From Bacillota bacterium (GTDB taxonomy: Bacteria; Bacillota; Clostridia; Oscillospirales; Oscillospiraceae), in contig JAEWYA010000129.1 of the NCBI GenBank assembly GCA_023395775.1, forward strand, positions 1-7,696: a DNA stretch of 7,696 bases, in the 5' to 3' direction. Both the position numbers and the translations under genes were made by a program. The notes beneath the pieces were generated by a model. It did no database searches and was not told the DNA's origin. It saw only the letters and a list, made by a program, of their open reading frames with translations. Positions 1-5,863 of the stretch are shown here, in pieces (the first letter of the stretch is position 1; each line of letters begins with the position of its first letter).

Positions 1-2
1 GC

Positions 3-860
3 CAGGTGATCGAGGAGCTGAAGCCCGAGGTCATGCTGTTCGGCGCCAGCAACATCGGCCGGGACCTGGGCCCCCGCTGCGCCGCCCGTCTGCACACCGG
101 CCTTTGCGCCGACTGCACGCATCTGGACGTGGATATGCCCATCTACAAGGACTTCCTGCGCGAGGCGTCCACCCTTGCCCCGGAGAAGATCGACAGCATC
201 AACACCGCCGTGGTCCTGGGCGAGAAGCACGACGTGTCCCGGGACCTGAAGATGACCCGTCCGGCTTTCGGCGGCCATCTGATGGCTTCCATCATCTGCC
301 CCCGCTTCCGTCCCGCCATGGCGACGGTGCGTCCCGGCGTGATGAAGAAGGCTCCCTTCGATCAGGCGAAGGCGGATGCCTGCCAGATCGTAAAGCCCGC
401 TTTCACGGTGACCGAGAACGATGTCCAGACCGAGGTGGTCGAGGTCGTCAAGGCCGCGAAGAAGCTGGTGGACCTGATCGGCGCGGACTTCATCGTGTCC
501 GTTGGCCGCGGCATCAGCAAGGATGTCCCCGGCGGTATCAAGCTGGCGGAAGAGCTGGCTGCCGAGCTGGGCGGCGTCGTGGGCGGCTCCCGTGCCACCA
601 TCGACTCCGGGTGGCTATCCGCCGACCATCAGGTTGGCCAGACCGGCAAGACCGTCCACCCCAAGGTGTACATCGCTCTGGGTATTTCCGGCGCCATCCA
701 GCACAAGGCCGGTATGCAGGATTCCGAGTGCATCATCGCGGTGAACAAGAACGACACCGCCCCCATCTTTGAGATCGCCGACTACGGCATCTGCGGCGAC
801 ATCTTCAAGGTTGCCCCCATGCTCACCGAGGCCATCCGCGCCGCCAAGGCCGCGAAGTAA
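3..860 (+). CDS. etfA: Electron transfer flavoprotein subunit alpha, 3' part (5' end cut by window edge)
   Basis: EtfA pairs with EtfB to form a soluble FAD heterodimer that passes electrons between acyl-CoA dehydrogenases and NADH, ferredoxin or other carriers. In butyrate-forming clostridia Etf can bifurcate electrons during crotonyl-CoA reduction. Seen here: 285 residues, open to the left edge, so a GTG at position 6 is only an internal valine. The family is usually about 330-350 residues, so roughly the first 50-65 are missing. Visible are the end of the N-terminal domain with RPAFGG (about residues 86-91), then the C-terminal FAD domain with VGRGI, GGSRATIDSGW (194-204), QVGQTGKT (210-217), GISGAIQH (227-234) and NKND followed by ADYGICGDIF. 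These are the classic FAD-binding signatures. EtfB and an acyl-CoA dehydrogenase are expected upstream but are not visible. The gene ends in AAG-TAA and is more GC-rich than the gap that follows. The family call is secure; a bifurcating role is inference. Confidence 0.96.
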   Translation, partial: QVIEELKPEVMLFGASNIGRDLGPRCAARLHTGLCADCTHLDVDMPIYKDFLREASTLAPEKIDSINTAVVLGEKHDVSRDLKMTRPAFGGHLMASIICPRFRPAMATVRPGVMKKAPFDQAKADACQIVKPAFTVTENDVQTEVVEVVKAAKKLVDLIGADFIVSVGRGISKDVPGGIKLAEELAAELGGVVGGSRATIDSGWLSADHQVGQTGKTVHPKVYIALGISGAIQHKAGMQDSECIIAVNKNDTAPIFEIADYGICGDIFKVAPMLTEAIRAAKAAK

Positions 861-921
861 GATCTCTTTATTTTTCAGATGGTCCCGCATTATGCTGCGT
901 AATTTGATTTCCAGAGTTTTT

Positions 922-949
922 GAGTTGCCATCGTAAATAAAGGCAACTC
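922..949. other. Hairpin downstream of etfA, possible weak terminator
   Basis: Perfect 8-bp arms GAGTTGCC and GGCAACTC enclose a 12-nt AT-rich loop, 62 nt after the etfA stop codon. No run of T follows on either strand, so it does not meet the usual pattern of an intrinsic terminator. It may be an mRNA 3'-end stabilising structure, or chance. Confidence 0.35.
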
Positions 950-960
950 TCCGCAATGAA

Positions 961-1003
961 ATAAAAAAGCTGTGCTGCTCACCTACTATGGTGAGCAGCA
1001 CAG
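961..1003 (-). terminator. Strong intrinsic terminator reading on the minus strand
   Basis: A perfect 14-bp stem has arms CTGTGCTGCTCACC at 970-983 and GGTGAGCAGCACAG at 990-1003, with a 6-nt loop. On the minus strand the stem is followed directly by CTTTTTTATTT (complement of about 960-970), the layout of a rho-independent terminator. It begins 8 nt beyond the minus-strand stop codon of the transposase remnant at 1012, so it probably belonged to that element. On the plus strand a T-rich stretch follows only about 13 nt later, so it would be a poor terminator for etfA. Confidence 0.75.
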
Positions 1004-1011
1004 AGAAGATC

Positions 1012-1200
1012 TTACTTTTTATTTAAGTTTAGCGGTCTGTTTTTGAAGACTCTTTTTGACCTGCGAGTATAAGCGAGACCACTGTCCTTGTCCACACCGA
1101 TGTGTGCCTTATGGCCGAAGCGCCACGTATTGCCCTTCTTTGCCTGATGGGCATCCGAATCCTGCTGCTTCTCTTCATTTTTTATAGTTGTCCCTATTAC
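1012..1200 (-). pseudogene. IS5-type (IS4/IS5 superfamily) transposase fragment
   Basis: Reading the minus strand from about 1200 down to the TAA at 1014-1012 gives a short open frame without a proper start. It contains IKNEEKQQDSDAHQ followed by KKGNTWRFGHKAHIGVD and KDSGL. This matches the conserved core of IS5-type DDE transposases (compare the family pattern DPEMHQTKKGNQWYFG-KAHIGVD). The frame is closed upstream by a TAA at 1218-1216. The tail after KDSGL (AYTRRSKRVFKNRPLNLNKK) does not look like the usual following segment, which suggests an internal deletion joining the core to another piece. Only about 60 of the usual 300-450 residues remain, so it is inactive. It sits between etfA and the hydrogenase operon and reads against both. 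Assignment to the superfamily is reasonable; the exact IS is not known. Confidence 0.7.
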
Positions 1201-1223
1201 GGACGGGGACGGCGCTTACGGTT

Positions 1224-1238
1224 GATATTTCAAATATC
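1224..1238. promoter_or_regulatory. Palindrome upstream of the hyd operon, candidate operator
   Basis: GATATTT-C-AAATATC is a perfect 7-bp inverted repeat around one base, about 90 nt upstream of the hydC start. A second, looser dyad surrounds it (GTTGAT at 1221 and ATCAAC ending at 1251). A TTGATA at 1222-1227 resembles a -35 box, but no good -10 box lies at the right distance, so no promoter is called. It does not look like the known Rex operator (TTGTTAA-N4-TTAACAA). It could equally be the edge of the insertion-sequence debris or chance in AT-rich DNA. Confidence 0.25.
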
Positions 1239-1312
1239 TGCGCGAATCAACATCTGTGTGGGCGTTATATGAGGTGGGGAAAATGGCGAAATAATTTATA
1301 GATCGAAAGCTT

Positions 1313-1317
1313 AGGAG
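1313..1317 (+). promoter_or_regulatory. Ribosome binding site that fixes the hydC start at 1328
   Basis: AGGAG lies 10 nt before the ATG at 1328-1330. It shows that translation of hydC starts there, in a frame that differs by one base from the frame encoding the rest of the protein. The alternative TTG at 1378, in the downstream frame, has no comparable site. Confidence 0.75.
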
Positions 1318-1327
1318 ATATTGAGCA

Positions 1328-1824
1328 ATGGTGAAATCATCGCAGTCAATAAGCGATATTGAGCGAGTTAACGAGCTTTGCTTAAAATGCAGCTGCAATC
1401 CTTCAAATCTTATCGCGATCATGAGGAGATTCAGTCAGAGTATAAATACCTGAGTGAGGAAGTACTGACGCTGATTGCAGCTAAGCTGAATATCAGCTTA
1501 GCCAAGGTATACAGTGTGGCAACCTTCTATGAAAACTTTTCTTTGGAGGCAAAGGGGAAGCATATTATTAAAATTTGCACGGGCACGGCCTGCCATGTCC
1601 GAAAATCTCAGCCAATCCATGATTCCATCTTTGCATATCTGGGTCTGGATGAAAAGCACAAGACCACAAAGGACTGCCTTTTTACACTGGAAACAGTTGC
1701 CTGTCTTGGCGCCTGCGGCCTTGCCCCCGTCATGATGATCGACGGCGAAGTCCATGCTAAAATGACGCCCGAAACCGCGCTGGAACTGTTGAAGGATATC
1801 CAGAAAAAGGAGGCTGCGAAATGA
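1328..1824 (+). CDS. hydC: Bifurcating [FeFe]-hydrogenase NuoE-like subunit (HydC/HndA), frameshifted
   Basis: HydC carries a thioredoxin-fold [2Fe-2S] cluster and works with HydB and HydA in NAD(H)-linked hydrogenase. The ATG at 1328 with its AGGAG gives a frame encoding SDIERVNELCLKCSCNPSN and LIAIM, which then runs into TGA at 1451-1453 (41 residues). The one-base-shifted frame continues without a break from about 1424 (EIQSEYKYLSEE...) to 1824. Joining the two restores the family pattern LIAIM-x-EIQ, and only one base is lacking (ATG-AG-GAG-ATT where ATG-NAG-GAG-ATT is expected). The restored protein is 165 residues, a normal NuoE length. Its cluster ligands are C84-x4-C89 (CTGTAC) and C126-x3-C130 (CLGAC). 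The stop overlaps the hydB start by 4 nt (ATGA). Whether this is a true mutation or a sequencing or assembly error cannot be told here; no slippery heptamer is visible at the site. Family call is firm; a functional product is uncertain. Confidence 0.88.
1807..1813 (+). promoter_or_regulatory. Ribosome binding site of hydB
   Basis: AAGGAGG inside the 3' end of hydC lies 7 nt before the ATG at 1821. The site supports 1821 rather than the adjoining ATG at 1824. With the ATGA overlap it implies translational coupling, which a premature stop in hydC would weaken. Confidence 0.8.
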
Positions 1825-3713
1825 TGCAACTGACAAAAGACAGCTTCCACGTTTTTCAAGCCAACGCCAAAAACGCCCTGAGGCAGAGCCAGTATGTGAC
1901 CTCCGTTCTGATTTGCGCAGGCACGGGCTGTATTGCGGGCGGTTCCCTGAAAATCTACGACAACATCAAGACCGAGTGCGAAAAACGGGGCCTGCATGTC
2001 TATGTGGGACTGAAACACGACACCGACGAGGAAAAGAGCCTCCACGTCAAGATGAGCGGCTGCCACGGCTTTTGCGAAATGGGTCCGCTGGTTCATATTG
2101 AGCCGCTTGGCATCATGTACATTCATGTGAAACCGGAGGACTGCGAGGAGATCATCGAAAAGACCGTCCTCGGCGGTGAGGTGATCGACCGGCTCGTTTA
2201 TCATCTGGACGGTAAGGCCTATCCCCGGCAGGAAGACATACCGTTCTACAAAAAGCAGCACCGTGTGGTGCTGGAAAACTGCGGCAGAAGCGACGCGGAG
2301 GACATTGAGGAGTATATCGCCAAAGACGGCTATGCCGCCTTTGAAAAGGCGCTCTATGAACTGTCGGATTCGGATATCTGCCAGACGATCATCGAGTCTG
2401 GACTGCGCGGTCGGGGCGGCGGTGGATTTCCTGCCGGTAAGAAGTGGGAAAGCGCAAGAAAACAGAAGTCTTCCAAAAAGTACATCGTCTGCAACGGCGA
2501 CGAGGGTGACCCCGGTGCGTTCATGGATCGGTCTGTGATGGAGGGCAACCCCCACAGCATCATAGAGGGCATGATGATAGCGGGCCTTGCCGTCGGCTCC
2601 GACGAGGGCTATATCTATGTCCGCGCTGAGTATCCGCTGGCCGTCAGCCGTCTGAAAACCGCCATTGAGAAGGCGGAGGAGTACGGCCTTCTGGGCAACC
2701 ACATCCTGGGCTCTGACTTTTCCTTCCATCTGCACGTGAACCGCGGCGCAGGCGCTTTTGTCTGCGGCGAGGGCAGCGCTCTGACTGCCTCCATCGAGGG
2801 CAACCGCGGCATGCCGCGGGTTAAGCCGCCCCGCACCGTGGAACATGGCCTGTGGGCGGAACCCACGGTTTTGAACAACGTGGAGACATTTGCCAATGTG
2901 CCGCAAATCATTCTGAACGGTGTGGAATGGTACCGCTCCATCGGTACCTCTATGAGCCCCGGAACCAAGGCCTTTGCCCTGACCGGCAACGTGGTGAACA
3001 CCGGACTCATCGAAGTTCCCATGGGCACTACCATCCGGGAAGTTGTTTTTGACATCGGCGGCGGTATTCAGAATGGCAAAAAGTTTAAGGCCGTCCAGAT
3101 TGGCGGCCCGTCCGGCGGCTGCTGCTGCGCCAGTGCGGAGCATTTGGATCTCCCTCTGGATTTCGACTCCCTGAAAAAAATCGGCGCGATGATCGGCTCC
3201 GGCGGCATGGTGGTCATGGATGAGGATACCTGCATGGTGGAGGTCGCCCGTTTCTTCATGCGCTTTACCCAGAACGAGGCCTGCGGCAAGTGCGTTCCCT
3301 GCCGGGAGGGCACCACGCGAATGCTGGAGATCTTAGATCGGATTTTGGACAACAAAGGGACGCTGGAGGATTTGGATCTGCTGGAGGAGCTGGCGGACAC
3401 CATCACGCATACCGCCCTGTGCGGTTTGGGGCAGAGCGCCTGCAAGCCGGTGCAGAGCACCCTCAAATATTTCCGCAATGAGTATCTCGCCCATGTAGTG
3501 GATCATTACTGCCCTCTTTGCAACGGCCCCAAGAAGGGCCTTGTCATTGATTCGGAAACGTGCAAGGGCTGTGGCAAGTGCCGGAAGAACTGTCCGGCGG
3601 AGGCCATTACCGGCACGCTGAAAAAGCCCCATGTGATCGACAAGGACAAGTGTATCAAGTGTAAAGCCTGCGTGACGAACTGTCCGTTCGGCGCAATCAG
3701 CGAGGAGGTGTGA
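1821..3713 (+). CDS. hydB: Bifurcating [FeFe]-hydrogenase NuoF-like FMN/NAD(H) subunit HydB
   Basis: HydB binds NAD(H) and FMN and is the flavin hub of HydABC-type cytoplasmic hydrogenases. The 630 residues show, in order: a thioredoxin-like [2Fe-2S] domain (C32-x4-C37, C81-x3-C85); the NuoF core with the glycine-rich GLRGRGGGGFPAGKKW (about 194-209) and NGDEGDPGAFMDR (225-237) for FMN/NADH; an SLBB-type segment; the NuoF [4Fe-4S] site CGKCVPC with C534 (C488, C491, C494, C534); and a C-terminal 2x[4Fe-4S] ferredoxin domain (C581/584/587/591 and C611/614/617/621). This fused architecture fits HydB, whereas Desulfovibrio-type NADP-reducing hydrogenase splits the first domain off as HndB. Just before the ferredoxin domain, H558, H562, C564 and C567 (HYCPLC) could bind a metal such as zinc (inference). 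It overlaps hydC by 4 nt; its stop lies 2 nt before the hydA ATG. All cluster ligands are intact. Confidence 0.96.
   Translation: MMQLTKDSFHVFQANAKNALRQSQYVTSVLICAGTGCIAGGSLKIYDNIKTECEKRGLHVYVGLKHDTDEEKSLHVKMSGCHGFCEMGPLVHIEPLGIMYIHVKPEDCEEIIEKTVLGGEVIDRLVYHLDGKAYPRQEDIPFYKKQHRVVLENCGRSDAEDIEEYIAKDGYAAFEKALYELSDSDICQTIIESGLRGRGGGGFPAGKKWESARKQKSSKKYIVCNGDEGDPGAFMDRSVMEGNPHSIIEGMMIAGLAVGSDEGYIYVRAEYPLAVSRLKTAIEKAEEYGLLGNHILGSDFSFHLHVNRGAGAFVCGEGSALTASIEGNRGMPRVKPPRTVEHGLWAEPTVLNNVETFANVPQIILNGVEWYRSIGTSMSPGTKAFALTGNVVNTGLIEVPMGTTIREVVFDIGGGIQNGKKFKAVQIGGPSGGCCCASAEHLDLPLDFDSLKKIGAMIGSGGMVVMDEDTCMVEVARFFMRFTQNEACGKCVPCREGTTRMLEILDRILDNKGTLEDLDLLEELADTITHTALCGLGQSACKPVQSTLKYFRNEYLAHVVDHYCPLCNGPKKGLVIDSETCKGCGKCRKNCPAEAITGTLKKPHVIDKDKCIKCKACVTNCPFGAISEEV
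3702..3708 (+). promoter_or_regulatory. Ribosome binding site that fixes the hydA start at 3716
   Basis: GAGGAGG ends 7 nt before the ATG at 3716-3718. The upstream in-frame GTG at 3710 would have only 1 nt of spacing and would overlap hydB by 4 nt, so ATG 3716 is preferred. Confidence 0.8.
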
Positions 3714-3715
3714 GC

Positions 3716-5425
3716 ATGAGCAAGGGAATTATGTATATCGACGGTCAGCGGGTTGCGTTTGATGGAGAGGCCAACGTGCTGGCGGTCATTCGCAAGGCCG
3801 GAATTGACATGCCCACCTTCTGCTACTATTCCGAGCTATCCGTTTACGGAGCCTGTCGGATGTGTGTGGTGGAGGAGGAGAAGACCGGCAAGATCGATGC
3901 GTCCTGTTCCATGGAGCCGAAGGACGGCATGCGCATCCGCACCAATACCGCCCGGCTTTTAAAGCACCGCCGGATGATTCTGGAACTGCTGCTGGCCTCC
4001 CACTGCCGGGACTGCACCACCTGCGAAAAGAGCGGCAACTGCACGCTGCAGCGTCTTGCACTGCAGTTTGGTGTGCGGAACATTCGCTTTGCGGATACAC
4101 GTCCCCACTACGAAAAGGATGAATCCAGCCCCGCCATTATCAGGGACCCCAATAAATGCATTCTCTGCGGCGACTGCATCCGCGTGTGCGATGAGATGCA
4201 AGGCATGGGTATTATCAACTTCGCCTATCGCGGAAGCAACCTGCAGGTAATGTCGGCCTTTGACCGCAAGCTCTCTGACACAGCCTGCGTCAGCTGCGGT
4301 CAGTGCGCTGCCGTGTGCACCACCGGGGCCATTACGGTAAAAAATCAGATTGGCTCCGCATGGCGTGCCCTCCACGATCCCAAGAAACGGGTCATTGTGC
4401 AGATTGCTCCCGCCGTCCGCGTAGCGGTGGGCGAGGTGTTCGGCATGCCGGTGGGGACCAATGTGATCAATAAGATTGTTACATCGCTGAAAATCATGGG
4501 CGCAGACGAGGTGTACGACACCACCTTCGGTGCAGATCTGACGGTCATGGAGGAGTCACAGGAGTTTTTGGAGCGCCTGAAAAAGGGCGGCCCATTCCCC
4601 ATGTTTACCTCCTGCTGCCCCGGCTGGATTAAATATTTGGAGGAGAAAAATCCCAAATATCTTCACAATATCTCCACCTGCAAATCACCCATGGAGATGT
4701 TCGCAGCCGTGCTGAAGGATCAGTACAAAGGCAAGAATGCAGAGGATGGCCGGGAGATCTACCACATCGCCATCATGCCCTGCACGGCAAAAAAAATGGA
4801 AGCTGAGCGCAAAGAATTCCAGCACGACGGAAAGCCGGATGTGGACCTGGTTCTGACGACTCAGGAGCTCATCAATATGATCAACGAATCCGGCATTCGC
4901 TTTACGGAAATCGAAGGTGAGTCCCCGGATCTGCCCTTCGGTATCGGTACAGGTGCAGGAACTATTTTCGGAACGACCGGCGGCGTGGCCGAAGCGGTTG
5001 CGAGACGCTGCCTGGAGGATAAATCCAAAAACGCGCAGCAGGCGCTGGCGTTTTCCGGGCTGCGAGGCTCGGAATCGATCCGCACCGTATCTCTGCCCAT
5101 GGGCGACCGGGAGCTGAAGATTGCCATTGTTCACGGACTTGTCAACGCACAGGAGTTGCTGCAGCGGATTGAGGATGGCGCCGCATACTTCGACCTGGTG
5201 GAGGTCATGACCTGCAAGACAGGCTGTGTCGGCGGCGCCGGACAGCCCTACGGATTGAAGGACATCAAGAAAAAGAGAGCCGACGGCCTCTATGAAGCGG
5301 ACCGCGCTTCCCTTATCAAGCGCTCCGAGCGCAATCCCATTGTGCAGGAGCTTTATGAGCGCGAGATTAAAAACCGCGCCCATGAATTGCTCCATGTGAC
5401 CTATGAAACTCATATTAAGAATTGA
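3716..5425 (+). CDS. hydA: [FeFe]-hydrogenase catalytic subunit HydA (NADH/ferredoxin-linked, group A)
   Basis: HydA catalyses reversible proton reduction to H2 at the H-cluster. Numbering from ATG 3716 (569 residues): N-terminal [2Fe-2S] domain (C36, C47, C50, C64); His-ligated [4Fe-4S] site H96-x3-C100-x2-C103-x5-C109; 2x[4Fe-4S] domain (C148/151/154/158 and C191/194/197/201); then the H-domain with L1 TSCCPGW (C300 the likely proton-transfer cysteine, C301 a ligand), L2 MPCTAKKMEAE (C356) and L3 EVMTCKTGCVGGAGQP (C500, C504). All four H-cluster cysteines are present. L3 is unusual: CpI-type enzymes have ACHGGC and bifurcating ones often ACPGGC, here TCKTGC. The protein ends soon after the H-domain (AHELLHVTYE), so it lacks the extra C-terminal [2Fe-2S] domain of the longer Thermotoga HydA. 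With HydB and HydC it probably couples NADH plus reduced ferredoxin oxidation to H2 release; this role is inferred from operon context. Maturases HydEFG are not in the window. Confidence 0.96.
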   Translation: MSKGIMYIDGQRVAFDGEANVLAVIRKAGIDMPTFCYYSELSVYGACRMCVVEEEKTGKIDASCSMEPKDGMRIRTNTARLLKHRRMILELLLASHCRDCTTCEKSGNCTLQRLALQFGVRNIRFADTRPHYEKDESSPAIIRDPNKCILCGDCIRVCDEMQGMGIINFAYRGSNLQVMSAFDRKLSDTACVSCGQCAAVCTTGAITVKNQIGSAWRALHDPKKRVIVQIAPAVRVAVGEVFGMPVGTNVINKIVTSLKIMGADEVYDTTFGADLTVMEESQEFLERLKKGGPFPMFTSCCPGWIKYLEEKNPKYLHNISTCKSPMEMFAAVLKDQYKGKNAEDGREIYHIAIMPCTAKKMEAERKEFQHDGKPDVDLVLTTQELINMINESGIRFTEIEGESPDLPFGIGTGAGTIFGTTGGVAEAVARRCLEDKSKNAQQALAFSGLRGSESIRTVSLPMGDRELKIAIVHGLVNAQELLQRIEDGAAYFDLVEVMTCKTGCVGGAGQPYGLKDIKKKRADGLYEADRASLIKRSERNPIVQELYEREIKNRAHELLHVTYETHIKN

Positions 5426-5537
5426 ATTCGAGTTCGTAATTCATAGGCTCAAGGGCCGCATCCAGCCGTCGGATAGTCATGGAAACGATCCGCGCCCGCC
5501 GAAGGGATAATTCGAAGATAGAAGTCATGCGGCAAAA

Positions 5538-5560
5538 TGAACTGCACCCCAATTGTTCAA
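5538..5560. mobile_element. Possible terminal inverted repeat of an IS3-family (IS150-group) element
   Basis: TGAACTGCACCCCAATTGTT at 5538-5557 resembles the ends of IS150-group elements (IS150 itself, from memory, begins TGTACTGCACCC followed by a TTTTGTT stretch). The tip would face left, so the element would have lain to the right. No transposase reading frame and no partner end is visible there, so at most a solo end or deletion scar remains. The match is short and recalled, so confidence is low. Confidence 0.35.
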
Positions 5561-5575
5561 TGTCATTAAGTTAAC

Positions 5576-5630
5576 TATAAAGTGGCCTCGTTGCAACTGG
5601 TTTTTCTCGTTGCAGCGAGGCTTCTTTATA
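5576..5630. terminator. Long hairpin between convergent genes, probable bidirectional terminator
   Basis: The inner stem pairs GCCTCGTTGCAAC (5585-5597) with GTTGCAGCGAGGC (5609-5621): 13 bp with one T-G wobble, closing an 11-nt loop. After a 2-nt imperfect step, TATAAAG (5576-5582) pairs perfectly with CTTTATA (5624-5630). On the plus strand the GC-rich core is followed by TTCTTTATA, about 150 nt beyond the hydA stop, so it probably ends the hyd transcript. Reading the other way the core is followed by ACTTTATAG, so it may also stop transcription from the minus-strand SLH gene. Confidence 0.7.
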
Positions 5631-5863
5631 TGTACACAGAAAAAAGAGCAACACAAAGGCAGATGCTGCAAGCATCCGTGAAAAGGCATATTCAATATTT
5701 GATAATTCTATAGTTGAGGCTCATCGGTGCGATTCACTTGCGTCCGTGAAGAATGGGGCAAAAGCGAGAAGAGGATGCTGCCGCCTCGAATGAGAATAGG
5801 AAGGGCGCAGGAGGCACCATGGCCTGCCAACGTCCTTCCTTTGACTGGTTAAGGGTAGGCTCT
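5631..5863. other. Intergenic stretch without a supported gene
   Basis: I see no convincing gene here. There is a plus-strand frame open from about 5581 to the TGA near 5785, but it has no ATG and no Shine-Dalgarno. There is also a small GATGC-TGCAA-GCATC hairpin near 5660-5675. The part next to the SLH gene (about 5730-5863) is GC-rich and would be that gene's 3' untranslated region; no terminator with a T-run is visible immediately after its stop. Confidence 0.4.

Noticed and set aside
615..1001. A 128-codon minus-strand frame covering the etfA 3' end and the following gap
   Set aside because: Most of it is antisense to the conserved FAD domain of etfA, and its first part runs through the 970-1003 terminator hairpin. 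No family resemblance.
1283..1294. Mini-ORF ATG-GCG-AAA-TAA preceded by GAGGTGGGG
   Set aside because: It is only three codons and could be chance; there is no evidence of a leader-peptide attenuator (no following alternative hairpins).
1317..1364. Direct repeat GATATTGAGC at 1317-1326 and 1355-1364
   Set aside because: A ten-base repeat, one copy in the RBS-start spacer and the other in coding sequence. Probably chance; no further copies seen.
1378..1380. TTG at 1378 as a genuine hydC start
   Set aside because: It has no ribosome binding site and would produce an N-terminus (LKMQLQSFKSYRDH) unlike the family, while the other frame upstream encodes the expected family N-terminus. A frameshift explains the data better.
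1608..3143. A 511-codon minus-strand reading frame across hydC/hydB
   Set aside because: It lies opposite well-supported hydB, has low-complexity A/G/R/H-rich content with no domain I recognise, and no Shine-Dalgarno. It is a typical antisense shadow of a GC-biased gene.
3710..3715. GTG at 3710 as the hydA start, giving a 4-nt overlap with hydB
   Set aside because: The strong GAGGAGG would be only 1 nt away, whereas ATG 3716 has ideal 7-nt spacing.
5415..5528. A 37-codon minus-strand ORF overlapping the hydA 3' end
   Set aside because: Short, no Shine-Dalgarno, no recognised family. Not supportable as a gene.
5581..5787. Plus-strand frame open for about 68 codons in the gap after hydA
   Set aside because: It has no ATG or ribosome binding site and runs through the terminator hairpin, so it is not called a gene.
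861..5863. CRISPR array, tRNA or rRNA genes in the gaps
   Set aside because: No regularly spaced direct repeats, no cloverleaf with a TTCGA-type T-arm, and no rRNA-like sequence were seen.
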